Assembly: GCA_030590745.1 (NCBI GenBank)
Contig: JAUVCS010000003.1
Coordinates: 1 to 18,488, forward strand
Direction: 5' to 3'
Source of the DNA: Desulfuromusa sp.
GTDB lineage: Bacteria > Desulfobacterota > Desulfuromonadia > Desulfuromonadales > Geopsychrobacteraceae
Length of the DNA: 18,488 nt
Shown here: piece after piece, positions 1 through 7,957 of the stretch
Layout of the letters: the number at the start of each line of letters is the position of its first letter
Numbering within the stretch: position 1 is the stretch's first letter
Notes under the pieces: generated by a model
The model's input: only the letters and a program-made list of their open reading frames with translations
Database searches by the model: none
Told to the model about the DNA's origin: nothing
Translations under genes and position numbers: made by a program

Positions 1-474
1 ATCAAAGAATTCTACAAGGCGGCAACGCTGATGACCGGAGTCAGTGCCGTCTCATTTTTTGCGATTGCCAACGCTATCGGCAGAGTTGCATGGGGAGGGA
101 TATTCGACCGTTTTGATAGCCGTAGTATCATACAGCTTAATCTCCTCTCCCAGGCGTTGCTTTTGTTCGCCTCCCCTTTCATTGTCACCTCACCGCTGGG
201 ATTACAGATCTTTGCTGCTATTGCCGGATTTAACTACGGTGGAGTTCTGGTGATTTATGCCGGGTCAGTTGCCAGAGTCTGGGGAGCAGACAAAGTTGGT
301 TCAATCTATGGTTGGTTGTTCTCTGCCAATATCCCCGGAGCCATAGCGCCACTGTTTGCCGGATATTTTTACGATAAAACCGGCAGTTTCACAATCCCCC
401 TTTACATTCTTGCCGTTATTATCCTGATTGCGATTGCCGTCCTAAAACTCACAAAAAGCCAATATGAGATATGA
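1..474 (+). CDS. OFA-type MFS transporter, C-terminal part (5' end outside window)
   Basis: The frame is open from the first base, so the gene starts before the window and only the last 157 residues are visible. They show alternating hydrophobic helices typical of the C-terminal half of a major facilitator. A short basic loop, GRVAWGGIFDRF, resembles the G-R-x-x-W-G-x-x-x-D-R signature between MFS helices. The segment GFNYGG, followed by a helix and then YGWLFSANIPGAIAP, matches the pattern I know from the oxalate/formate antiporter (OFA) family, whose members exchange small carboxylates across the inner membrane. The substrate cannot be read from this part. The protein ends in a short polar tail. 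No convincing intrinsic terminator follows; a 6-bp inverted repeat (CCAATA / TATTGG) lies just after the stop but has no T run. Confidence 0.8.
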   Translation: MKEFYKAATLMTGVSAVSFFAIANAIGRVAWGGIFDRFDSRSIIQLNLLSQALLLFASPFIVTSPLGLQIFAAIAGFNYGGVLVIYAGSVARVWGADKVGSIYGWLFSANIPGAIAPLFAGYFYDKTGSFTIPLYILAVIILIAIAVLKLTKSQYEI

Positions 475-573
475 GTAACATCCAATAAGCGCTATCCGAA
501 CCTGACTATTGGGTAAAAGTATCAGCTGAAGCGAAATCATAATAAATTTTATTAAAACTTAACTAAAAAATCG

Positions 574-602
574 TTGACTCTAAAATCCAAATTCGCTATT
601 AG
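574..602 (+). promoter_or_regulatory. Candidate sigma70 promoter of the PxxKW gene
   Basis: TTGACT (574-579) and TATTAG (597-602) are separated by exactly 17 bases, giving a good -35 and a fair -10 box. Transcription would start near 609, leaving a leader of about 40 bases that contains a very strong ribosome site (AGGAGG, about 8 bases before the ATG at 650). The surrounding stretch 475-573 is AT-rich and holds no other gene. Confidence 0.5.
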
Positions 603-649
603 TACGTGTTCTAATTTCGAACAAAGTATAAATTCAGGAGGAATAAAAT

Positions 650-934
650 ATGCAGTGCCAAACAGTTCTTGCCGGTACCGAGTGTAGTTTTTGGAAGAAG
701 GCTGGTTGTGTTGCCCCAGGTGGCAGCTGCCAGGTTATCGTTGAAGAGTGTCAAGGTTGTGACCGGATTGTCAAAGGGAGTATCGGTGATGTCTGTACCG
801 CTTACCCTGATCCCGCAGCAAAGTGGGCAAATGGTCTATGTAACTTTGCTACACACAAGAAAGTTGATCTTAAAACTGATGATGTCAAAGTCAATCCGCT
901 TAAAGCTGCGAAACGTGCTGCCGCTGGTAAATAA
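650..934 (+). CDS. PxxKW family cysteine-rich protein
   Basis: A 94-residue soluble protein with seven or so cysteines in its first two thirds (C3, C12, C20, C27, C34, C37 and further on) and the sequence PDPAAKW, the P-x-x-K-W motif that names this small family of delta-proteobacterial proteins. The cysteine pattern (including EECQGCDRI) suggests metal binding or disulfides, but the function of the family is unknown to me. The C-terminus is lysine/alanine-rich. The start is decided by a near-perfect AGGAGG ribosome site. The gene stands alone between its own promoter and an intrinsic terminator, so it is monocistronic and probably strongly expressed. An overlapping frame of similar length has no ribosome site and is a shadow. 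Confidence 0.85.
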   Translation: MQCQTVLAGTECSFWKKAGCVAPGGSCQVIVEECQGCDRIVKGSIGDVCTAYPDPAAKWANGLCNFATHKKVDLKTDDVKVNPLKAAKRAAAGK

Positions 935-961
935 GCAGGTCAACTAAACTTATCAAAGAAT

Positions 962-994
962 AAAAGGGCTGTCGGGAATCTCGACAGCCCTTTT
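962..994. terminator. Bidirectional intrinsic terminator
   Basis: A perfect 13-bp stem (962-974 with 982-994, core AAAAGGGCTGTCG) and a 7-base loop. It has T-rich tails on both strands: TTTTATT on plus, TTTTATTCTTT on minus. It ends the PxxKW transcript from the left and the yitT/antiporter-remnant transcript from the right. Confidence 0.9.
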
Positions 995-995
995 A

Positions 996-1153
996 TTATG
1001 CTTTTTCAATCGCCTCCTGCGAGCTGCCGATGGTGGCGATCAGATCTCCTGCATGAAAAACCAGATCAGCAGTAATGGCTGACGCATTTTTTGTGCAATC
1101 AAACCACCTAGCAATGCCGCGACGATAATAATAATGTCAGATGCTATTCCCAT
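996..1153 (-). pseudogene. Remnant of Kef-type (CPA2) cation:proton antiporter, internally deleted
   Basis: Read on the minus strand from the ATG at 1153, the first codons give MGIASDIIIIVAALLGGLIA then QKMRQPLLL. This is the typical first transmembrane helix of CPA2/Kef-type antiporters, where family members continue with GYILAG. Here the frame instead runs into a TGA at 1040-1042 after 37 codons. In the +1-shifted frame, from about 1076 to the TAA at 996-998, the sequence reads ITADLVFHAGDLIATIGSSQ plus EAIEKA. This resembles the extreme C-terminus of such proteins, the end of a TrkA-C domain (D-x-x-x-x-x-G-D-x-L-x-x-x-G-x-x-x-x-x). Thus about 29 N-terminal and 26 C-terminal codons are joined out of frame and the middle, normally hundreds of codons, is gone. 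The remnant sits 4 bp after the yitT-like stop and keeps the downstream terminator, so the intact gene was probably the last gene of that transcript. Confidence 0.8.
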
Positions 1154-1157
1154 ATTG

Positions 1158-2021
1158 CTAAAATTTCACTCCATGCCCGCGCCCTAACATCTCAGCAGCG
1201 TCCATAACGACCATAAAAGCATCGGGATCATTATTCCGGATGATATCCCTCAACAGACCAATTTGCCTGGCATCAACCGTTACAAAAATCAAAGTTTTCT
1301 GTTCATCTTGGTGCAGTCCGGTCCCGGAGAGAATCGTCCCCTGCTGTCCAAGTTGTTCGATAATTTTTTGACTCAGTAACTCAGCCCGATTGGTTGCAAT
1401 GTGGACAATTTTCTCCGACAATGTTCCAGTTAAAATCATATCAATACATTTGGCCGTCACATAAATACTGATCATACTCCAAAGAGCCCGCTCAATGTTC
1501 TGAAACACAAAGCCCGATGCTACGATGATAAAAACATCAAAGAACAATATCACCTGGCCGGACTTGTAGTGACTTCGAGCAGCAACGATCCGGGCAATTA
1601 TTGTGGTTCCACCGGCAGAAGCATTTCCACGCAGGATCAAACCAACCCCGACCCCGACCCCGATACCGCCGTACAGAGTTGCCAGTAAGAGTTCCTGACT
1701 CAATGGCTGTAGATGGATGATTTGGCTGAAGAAATCAATAAAAATGGAGGTCAGTACGATTGCTACAACAGAACGGATTGCAAAAATTTTCCCCAGAATT
1801 TTACCACCGGCTAATAACAGCGGCAGGTTGATCAACAACATTAAACCGCCGATGGGTAAATTGATGACATTGTTCAGGAGAATTGCCATTCCGGGAGTTC
1901 CCCCTGTGGCAATTCGATTGGGTGCCAAAAACAAGACTATCCCCAGGGCCAGCAGCAAAGAACCTGAGGATATATAGAGGATATTACGTATTTCAGTAGG
2001 TAAATTTATTCCGTTCGCCAT
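1158..2021 (-). CDS. YitT family membrane protein (DUF161 + DUF2179)
   Basis: A 287-residue integral membrane protein. The first ~200 residues hold five to six hydrophobic helices with the glycine-rich start 'LFLAPNRIATGGTPGMAILL' that is characteristic of YitT/DUF161 proteins, and a later 'GNASAGGTTIIARIV' repeat of the same pattern. The last ~80 residues form the soluble DUF2179 domain (from about VHIATNRAEL to the C-terminus). The family is widespread in Firmicutes and delta-proteobacteria; its transported substrate, if any, is not established. The gene starts 5 bp after the TPR gene stop, so the two are co-transcribed. A decayed antiporter gene follows 4 bp downstream. The ribosome site is weak, as expected for translational coupling. 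Confidence 0.88.
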   Translation of the reverse strand: MANGINLPTEIRNILYISSGSLLLALGIVLFLAPNRIATGGTPGMAILLNNVINLPIGGLMLLINLPLLLAGGKILGKIFAIRSVVAIVLTSIFIDFFSQIIHLQPLSQELLLATLYGGIGVGVGVGLILRGNASAGGTTIIARIVAARSHYKSGQVILFFDVFIIVASGFVFQNIERALWSMISIYVTAKCIDMILTGTLSEKIVHIATNRAELLSQKIIEQLGQQGTILSGTGLHQDEQKTLIFVTVDARQIGLLRDIIRNNDPDAFMVVMDAAEMLGRGHGVKF

Positions 2022-2026
2022 AGAAT

Positions 2027-2797
2027 CTATTTGAGCCCATCGATCACCGCAGAAACTTCATCCCGGATATTCTTTGCTGCAGAACTTTTTTCCAACCGGA
2101 GGAATTGTTGAAAATTGTCGATTGATTCCTGAGTTCGATCCTGATCCAGACAGATATAACCAAGAATCAGATAACCTGCGGCCAACCCTGCATCCAATTC
2201 AAGACCTCTCTGACAAAATTCCTCTGCCTGTTGCAGTTGACCAAGATCATAATGGAGATCGGCCAAACTTAAACAGGGTTGGGGATCAGTCGGATCAAGT
2301 TTTATCGATTTCAGAAAGCTGTTAATGGCAACATCCACATTCCCCTTAAAGGCGCTGATATCCCCAAATGCGTTATGGGCAAAAGCAGATTCTGGATCGA
2401 TGGCAAGGGCCCGCTGGCAGCTTTGCTCTGCACCACTTAAATCATCGTCGTTCATCTGCGCAACCGCTTTACTCACCCAGGCATCAACTTCATTTGGTTC
2501 AAGATCAATAATTTTCTGGTAGATTGCCATTGCCTTGTCATGCTTCCCCTGCTCAAGGTGAAGGTCACCAAGAGCAAACAACAGATCCAGATCGTCGGCA
2601 GCCAGATCCAAACCTGCGCGGAGACTTTTATGGGCTTTGGTAAAAGAGCCACTTTCAATTTGCACTTCGGCTAATAAAACCCAGATTTCTGCTGTCTGTT
2701 GCGACTGCAACGCCTGTTCAAAATAGTGCAAGGCAGATTTCAAATCACCCTGTTCATGCGCCCGCACTCCGGAATCTAAAAGATCTTCAACTGACAT
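2027..2797 (-). CDS. Tetratricopeptide repeat protein
   Basis: A 256-residue protein made almost entirely of about seven tandem 34-residue TPR units. Recurring signatures are 'A-x-x-x-F/Y-x-x-A-L-x-x-x-P' patterns such as ALHYFEQALQ, AMAIYQKIIDLEPNE, AEQSCQRALAIDPES, AINSFLKSIKLDPTD, and AEEFCQRGLELDA. There is no signal peptide or transmembrane helix, so it is predicted to be cytosolic and to act as a protein-interaction scaffold; partners are unknown. The start is supported by a GGAG ribosome site 7 bases upstream. It is the first gene of a minus-strand unit with the YitT-like protein and is divergent from the LpxH-like gene, with a very short shared upstream region. Confidence 0.85.
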   Translation of the reverse strand: MSVEDLLDSGVRAHEQGDLKSALHYFEQALQSQQTAEIWVLLAEVQIESGSFTKAHKSLRAGLDLAADDLDLLFALGDLHLEQGKHDKAMAIYQKIIDLEPNEVDAWVSKAVAQMNDDDLSGAEQSCQRALAIDPESAFAHNAFGDISAFKGNVDVAINSFLKSIKLDPTDPQPCLSLADLHYDLGQLQQAEEFCQRGLELDAGLAAGYLILGYICLDQDRTQESIDNFQQFLRLEKSSAAKNIRDEVSAVIDGLK

Positions 2798-2866
2798 CTG
2801 GAACTCCCCACCCTTCCGGGTTTGATTAAATTGACAACAACTGCACGCCTCTTTATAGTCGCTGGA

Positions 2867-3565
2867 ATGAAAGCAATATTTTTAGCAGATGCACACCTCC
2901 GCAATGCAGAGGATAAAAACTACCAGCTTTTACTTGATTTTCTCAATCAGGAAAAAGAGCTCGATGCTCTATTTCTGCTCGGTGATATTTTTGAATTCTG
3001 GCTTGGCTATAAACACCTGGTTTTTACCAGCTATGTTCCATTGTTGGACAAACTACGTCAATTGTCAGAATCAGGGACAAAACTCTACTTTGTTGAGGGG
3101 AATCACGACTTCAACATGGGTCCCTATTTTACTGAAACACTTCATTGTACCGTCATTCCCGAACAGCAGTTGATCGAATGGGATGGCCAGAAAATCATGC
3201 TCACCCACGGGGATCTACTGAAGCCAAATCGTACCTACCAACGGCTGCGCAGATTCCTCCGCAGTTGGCCGATCACATTATTATCCCGGATGATTCACCC
3301 TGACATGGTCTGGTCATTCGCACTCTGGTTAAGTAATAAAAGCTCAAAAAATCGCCCGAAAAACCAGCATCACAACCCTTCCCCCTATTTAATCCCATTT
3401 TCTGAAACCTGTCACAGCGATATAGTTATTTGCGGACATTTCCATCATCCTCTGGAGATGGAACATTGCGGCGTCAAGATCATTGCGTTAGGAGACTGGA
3501 TCACTCAATTTTCCTACGCTGAAATGGTTGATGGAGAGATTAAACTGAAAAGTTACCACAGCTGA
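2867..3565 (+). CDS. lpxH: LpxH-like UDP-2,3-diacylglucosamine diphosphatase (calcineurin-like phosphoesterase)
   Basis: With the ATG at 2867 the product is 232 residues. The metallophosphoesterase ligands then fall almost exactly where they are in E. coli LpxH: D8, H10, D40, N79, H114, and H191/H193 in GHFHHP. LpxH cleaves UDP-2,3-diacylglucosamine to lipid X and UMP on the cytoplasmic face of the inner membrane, the fourth step of lipid A synthesis. An in-frame TTG at 2822 would add 15 residues, but MKAIFLADAHL is the normal family N-terminus and neither start has a clear ribosome site. One difference stands out: the E. coli enzyme has GNRD at residues 78-81 and this one has GNHD, as generic phosphoesterases do. 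It may therefore be a divergent LpxH or a paralogue. It ends 5 bp from the convergent YihY-type gene. Confidence 0.75.
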   Translation: MKAIFLADAHLRNAEDKNYQLLLDFLNQEKELDALFLLGDIFEFWLGYKHLVFTSYVPLLDKLRQLSESGTKLYFVEGNHDFNMGPYFTETLHCTVIPEQQLIEWDGQKIMLTHGDLLKPNRTYQRLRRFLRSWPITLLSRMIHPDMVWSFALWLSNKSSKNRPKNQHHNPSPYLIPFSETCHSDIVICGHFHHPLEMEHCGVKIIALGDWITQFSYAEMVDGEIKLKSYHS

Positions 3566-3570
3566 GCTGT

Positions 3571-4920
3571 CTATTCTTCAGCGCCTTCCTTGCAACGATT
3601 CACCAAGTCTTTCAAAGTGACCCCATCCAGGCTTTCAGTGACCAGAGCTTCTATCCGCTGGTAAGTTTCCAAGGCAATCAGAGTCTGAGGGTGGGGATGG
3701 AGATGGAGAGCTTCCTTACCAGAATCACCCATTTTTCTGATAATTTCTGCCACACCAAGATCTTCAGCAGAACGACCAAGTTGATATTGACGGTGTCCTG
3801 TCAAAGTAGAAATCTCGGTCACAAATCCAACCTTCAGCAGCAGATTGATAATACCGCGACAAAGACGGGGAGGGATAAACAGATATTTCGCCAGTTGTTC
3901 ATGACTGACTGGTGGCTCTCCTTTAGCAAAACGATCAGCCAATGTAACCAACAATGCCAGCGCAATCTGCTCAAAACTGTTTCGACTCACCTCTGATCCA
4001 CGCAAATCCCGACCACTGGTGCGCAAATTTTGCTTTGCATAGCAAATCCCGAGGCCAAAAAGGACAATCACCCAGGAAAGGTAGAGCCAGATCATAAAAA
4101 TCGGTAGCGCCGCCATCGTCCCATAGATCGCATTATAACGACCAACCCCAACCTGAAAATGGATATAGCCAACCTGTGCAATCTGCCACAACGTCCCCCC
4201 AACCACACCACCAACAAATGCAGCCCGCCATTCCACCTTGATATTTGACATGAATACATAGAGACCGGTAAAAGCAAGCCACATAAATATAAACGGAGTG
4301 ACCTTGAATAGCAGCAGAATTACATTTCCAACCATCTGCATTTCGAGCAGTTTTTGTACCAAACTGTGGCTGGTCAAGGTCGATGTCATTGAAATAGCAG
4401 AGATGATAAGCAACGGACCGACAAAAATGACCGAGAGATAATCAGCAAATCGACGTAATATTGGACGGACACTTTTAACCCCCCATACGTGATTGAATGA
4501 TTGCTCGACATTTGTGAGAAGTGAAACCACAGCAATAATCAAAAAAGCCAGTCCAACGGCTCCCAGTTGGGTCACTTGGGTATTATTGATATAGCCCAGA
4601 ATAACATCGGCAACCTGACCATCACCAACATTCAGTTTTTCAATAATCATTGGCTGGAGCAAGTTTTGCACCCCGAAGGCCTTTAACAGCGCAAAAGTCA
4701 GTGCTAACAATGGCACCAGGGACAACATCGTATAATAAGTCAAGGCTGCCGCCCGCAAGAAACACTGGTTCGTCCCAAAATCCCTGAGCACCAGTGCAGC
4801 GGTCTGAACCTGACGCAATGAGATCCGCTGAAAAAATGATAAATCGGCGGGATTCTGCTCCCAGAGAAGACGTTTTATCTTTTCTCTTAATCGAGAGGTT
4901 GATTCTTTGACCTTGACCAT
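3571..4920 (-). CDS. YihY/BrkB family inner-membrane protein with C-terminal winged-helix-like domain
   Basis: A 449-residue protein. Residues ~40-310 contain six hydrophobic helices with hallmarks of the YihY/BrkB (formerly 'ribonuclease BN') family: the 'RAAALTYYTMLSLVPLLAL' segment early on, and 'YNAIYGTMAALPIFMIWLYL' near the last helices. The remaining ~130 residues are soluble and look like a helical, winged-helix-type extension (EQLAKYLFIPPRLCRGIINL followed by an EISTLTGHRQYQLG wing-like stretch), common in the delta-proteobacterial members. The biochemical role is unsettled; the old RNase assignment is wrong. It starts 18 bp after the inactive M16 gene and has a modest ribosome site (AGGTCAGGG), so it is probably the third gene of the M16 operon. 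Confidence 0.85.
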   Translation of the reverse strand: MVKVKESTSRLREKIKRLLWEQNPADLSFFQRISLRQVQTAALVLRDFGTNQCFLRAAALTYYTMLSLVPLLALTFALLKAFGVQNLLQPMIIEKLNVGDGQVADVILGYINNTQVTQLGAVGLAFLIIAVVSLLTNVEQSFNHVWGVKSVRPILRRFADYLSVIFVGPLLIISAISMTSTLTSHSLVQKLLEMQMVGNVILLLFKVTPFIFMWLAFTGLYVFMSNIKVEWRAAFVGGVVGGTLWQIAQVGYIHFQVGVGRYNAIYGTMAALPIFMIWLYLSWVIVLFGLGICYAKQNLRTSGRDLRGSEVSRNSFEQIALALLVTLADRFAKGEPPVSHEQLAKYLFIPPRLCRGIINLLLKVGFVTEISTLTGHRQYQLGRSAEDLGVAEIIRKMGDSGKEALHLHPHPQTLIALETYQRIEALVTESLDGVTLKDLVNRCKEGAEE

Positions 4921-4938
4921 AACCCTGACCTTTTGACT

Positions 4939-6360
4939 CTATTGAGCTGGTTGCAAATCAACAGTTTCGACCGGTAAATCCATCTTTTTAATTTCGTCGC
5001 TATAGAGTTGTTTATCCCCGACCAGAACGATCTGGATATTATCAGGATGGAGGTACTGTTGTGCCACCCGTTGAACATCAGCGATGGTTACAGCAGCAAT
5101 CTGTTGGCGGTAAGTTTCAAGATAATCTTCGGGATAGTCATAGTAATCAAGGCGAACTTTTCGATTAACCACTGAATGGCTATCGGCAAAAGCAAAGACA
5201 AAGGAATTAATCAAACTTGATTTAGCCAGATCAAGCTCTGCGGCAGAAACAGGTTCCTCCCGAATTTGTCTGATTAACTGCTGCAACAAGGTAACAACTT
5301 CTCCAGTTGACTCACATTTTGTCTCGCTGCTGACAATAAACAGGCCGGGCAATCGGCGTCCGACCTGGAAATAAGAATAGACCGAATAGGCAAGCCCACG
5401 ATCAGAACGGATCTCCCGCATCATCCGTGAATTGAAACCACCGCCACCGAGAATATAGTTTGTAACCTGCAGTGCAAAAACATCCGGATTATCCTTGCTG
5501 ATTCCGGGATGTCCCATCAAAACTGTCGTCTGTGGAATCTGTTTATCTGCCAGGATAATCTTCCCGGATGGTGCTGCTGGTAACGGCGGCAACTCACGGA
5601 GTACAGATTCGGTTGTAGGCCAATTTTCAAATTGTTGATCGAGCAGAGTAACCAACTCAGCTTGCTGTACATCACCAGAAACAGCCAACCAAAAGTGTTC
5701 TGGTTGAAAATAAAGTTGATGTAATTGCAGAAGATCATTCCGGGTAAAACTGTTCACAGTTGCTAATGTCGAGACGGCACCGAAAGGATGATCTGGATAG
5801 ATAGCCTCACCAAGCAGACGTCTTGCAATTGAACCAGGATCATCATTTTTGCGGTGGATATTTTCTAACAACTGTGCCCGGACCAACTCTACCCGTTCTG
5901 CTTCAAACCGGGGTCGACGCAATAGCTCCCCAAGGATTTCAATTCCCCTTTTCAGATCCTGGCGATTTAAAGAGAGATTGATTTCATAACCATAGCTGGA
6001 ACTTGAAACTGTTAAAATGGCAGCCATTGCTTCCAGTTCTGTCTCCAACTGTAGTGGTGACAAACTTTCTGTCCCGCCTGTCGATAAGGATTGGGCAAAG
6101 AACTGGGACAATCCGGTTTTATCGAGGGGTTCATAAATACTTCCCCCCTCAACCAGCAGGGTTAAATTAACCAGTGGCAACTCATGATCTTCTTTCAGAT
6201 AGAGTTTCACCCCGCTGGCCAACCGCTGTTGGGTAACTTCCGGGAAATGAAATTCAAGAGCTGGAAATATCAGGTTATCAGGCCGTTCCTGCTGACTCAA
6301 ACGAGTCTGACCACAGCCGAAAAGGAGGAGGATGAGCAACAAATATAAAAAATAGCGCAT
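4939..6360 (-). CDS. M16 peptidase family lipoprotein lacking the zinc-binding motif (non-catalytic subunit)
   Basis: A 473-residue protein with a lipoprotein signal peptide, lipobox LLFGC with the acylated Cys at 16. Two M16 half-domains follow. Where catalytic M16 enzymes have H-x-x-E-H (as in the neighbour's HLLEHMLFKGT), this protein reads GLSQFFAQSLSTGGT: both histidines become Gln and the Glu becomes Ala, so zinc cannot be bound. The C-terminal half keeps the M16 'RGLAYSVYSYF' stretch that in two-subunit M16 enzymes helps hold substrate. The gene begins 2 bp after the catalytic M16 gene ends, which fits an obligate heterodimer in which this lipid-anchored subunit shapes the chamber and the partner cleaves. 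No Asp at +2 is seen (Cys-Gly-Gln), so outer-membrane sorting is likely. Confidence 0.88.
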   Translation of the reverse strand: MRYFLYLLLILLLFGCGQTRLSQQERPDNLIFPALEFHFPEVTQQRLASGVKLYLKEDHELPLVNLTLLVEGGSIYEPLDKTGLSQFFAQSLSTGGTESLSPLQLETELEAMAAILTVSSSSYGYEINLSLNRQDLKRGIEILGELLRRPRFEAERVELVRAQLLENIHRKNDDPGSIARRLLGEAIYPDHPFGAVSTLATVNSFTRNDLLQLHQLYFQPEHFWLAVSGDVQQAELVTLLDQQFENWPTTESVLRELPPLPAAPSGKIILADKQIPQTTVLMGHPGISKDNPDVFALQVTNYILGGGGFNSRMMREIRSDRGLAYSVYSYFQVGRRLPGLFIVSSETKCESTGEVVTLLQQLIRQIREEPVSAAELDLAKSSLINSFVFAFADSHSVVNRKVRLDYYDYPEDYLETYRQQIAAVTIADVQRVAQQYLHPDNIQIVLVGDKQLYSDEIKKMDLPVETVDLQPAQ

Positions 6361-6362
6361 TA

Positions 6363-7850
6363 TTAAATTTCTCCACGAATCAAAGTCACAACAGTTCTAT
6401 TATCAGCATGTAAATAGCGCTTGGCAGCAGCCATAACATCCTCAGCAGTTACCAAATTAAGTTGTTTTTCATAATCAACCAGATAATGCCAATCGCCAAG
6501 GGTCTGGTATGAAGACAACATCCTCGCCAGCCCACCGTTCCCTTCCAACCCGCGAAGGATTGAAGTCATGATCTGCTTACGGGCAACAGCAAGCTCTGCA
6601 CTAGTGAGTAGTTCTGATTTCAACCGGTCCAGCTCGATATAAACGGCATCCTCAATATCGGTACAGGAGCAACTAAAGCGCGGGGTCATACTCAGAATCA
6701 TCAAATTATCATAACGTGAACCAGGAGCAGTGAATACGCCGACATCCGTGACCAATTGTTTCTCGATAACCAGCGTTTTATAGAGTCGTGAGCTTCTCCC
6801 CTCACTTAAAATCTGCAGAAGAATATCAAATACATAATCATCCTTGTGGGGCATGGCAGGCTTATGATAGGCAATCATCAATTGCTGTTCTGCATCAAAA
6901 TTGATCGTAACCCGCCGCTCCCCCTTTTGTTCCGGTTCCTTGTCCACGACGGGTGGAACCGGCACCCCCGGCGCAAGTTTACCAAAATAGCGATCAACCA
7001 TCTGCAACGTGGCTGCGCTTTCAAAATCACCAACCAGGGTAATCACCATGTTGACCGGAGTATAATATTTTTCAAAAAAATCACGGATTTGATCAGGGTC
7101 CAGATTATCAATATCTGAATTCCAACCAATCACCGGGTTCCGGTAGGGGTGAACCTTATACGCAGTTGCCAGCAAGGTTTCGTACATTAAACCATTAGGG
7201 CTACTTTCATAAGAACGACGGCGCTCTTCGTGAACGACATCCCGCTCAGTATAAAATTCACGGAAAACCGCATTTTCCAACCGATCAGACTCAATCGCTG
7301 CCCAGAGTTCCAATTTATTGGCCGGCAGATTGATCAGATAGGTGGTTAAATCCTTGCTGGTAAATGCGTTGTAGCCGACACCACCATTTTCTGCGTAGAT
7401 TTTAGAAAATTCATTCTTGACCACCAGCTTCCGATGTTCATTCTGCAGCCCCTTGAGTTGGTCTTGCAGCTGTTGTAATTCCTGTGGGTCAGCAGCGTGG
7501 CGATTTTTCAGAACATCTATCTGTTGACCAACCGTTTTAATCTTCTCTAAGAGTGGTTTTTCGGCCGCATAGTCTTTGGTTCCCAGAGTTTTGGTCCCTT
7601 TGAACAGCATATGTTCCAATAAGTGAGCAACCCCCCGCTCCTGGCTGGTTTCATTGACCCCACCTACCCTGAAACTGATATATGCTGCCACAGTTGGGGA
7701 ATTGTGACGTTCCACCAGAAGCACCGTTGCGCCATTGGCAAGCTGATGTTCTTGAACTTTCTCAAATATGGCGTGCGAAGAAGCTGATGCCGGGATGGTG
7801 TAAATCAGTAAAAATAGTAAGCACAAAAAAGTAATGATGATACGCTGCAT
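6363..7850 (-). CDS. M16 family zinc peptidase, catalytic subunit, secreted
   Basis: A 495-residue protein with a cleavable signal peptide (hydrophobic 5-18, likely cut after ASA near residue 23). H76-L-L-E-H80 is the inverted zinc motif of M16 peptidases, and the third ligand is likely E208 in DVVHEERR. The distance from motif to that Glu is about 50 residues longer than usual because a charged helical segment (about 97-150, heptad-like EKIKTVGQQIDVLKNRH and QLQDQLKGLQNEH) is inserted after the active-site helix; it looks like a coiled coil. The substrate is probably peptides in the periplasm. It heads the operon with the non-catalytic M16 lipoprotein and YihY-type gene and has a strong GGAGGA ribosome site, which decides the start. 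Confidence 0.9.
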   Translation of the reverse strand: MQRIIITFLCLLFLLIYTIPASASSHAIFEKVQEHQLANGATVLLVERHNSPTVAAYISFRVGGVNETSQERGVAHLLEHMLFKGTKTLGTKDYAAEKPLLEKIKTVGQQIDVLKNRHAADPQELQQLQDQLKGLQNEHRKLVVKNEFSKIYAENGGVGYNAFTSKDLTTYLINLPANKLELWAAIESDRLENAVFREFYTERDVVHEERRRSYESSPNGLMYETLLATAYKVHPYRNPVIGWNSDIDNLDPDQIRDFFEKYYTPVNMVITLVGDFESAATLQMVDRYFGKLAPGVPVPPVVDKEPEQKGERRVTINFDAEQQLMIAYHKPAMPHKDDYVFDILLQILSEGRSSRLYKTLVIEKQLVTDVGVFTAPGSRYDNLMILSMTPRFSCSCTDIEDAVYIELDRLKSELLTSAELAVARKQIMTSILRGLEGNGGLARMLSSYQTLGDWHYLVDYEKQLNLVTAEDVMAAAKRYLHADNRTVVTLIRGEI

Positions 7851-7870
7851 CTGGATTCCTCCAAAAAAAA

Positions 7871-7898
7871 TGATTAATTTTCCTCTACAAGTTATAAT
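7871..7898 (+). promoter_or_regulatory. Weak candidate promoter for pfkA
   Basis: A perfect TATAAT lies at 7893-7898. The best-placed upstream hexamer is TGATTA (7871-7876, 16-base spacer), a poor -35. The transcript would carry a ~55-base leader with an AAAGGT ribosome site before the ATG at 7958. The divergent M16 operon promoter must lie in the same 107-bp gap, but I cannot place it. Confidence 0.3.
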
Positions 7899-7957
7899 AT
7901 CTCATAGTCTAGTGAGGAATCTACCCGCTTTGCTCTTTTTTAGAAAGGTAATGTTTT

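Noticed and set aside
475..573. Inverted repeat CCAATA / TATTGG after the MFS gene
   Set aside because: Six base pairs around a loop of about 19 bases and no T run; could be chance.
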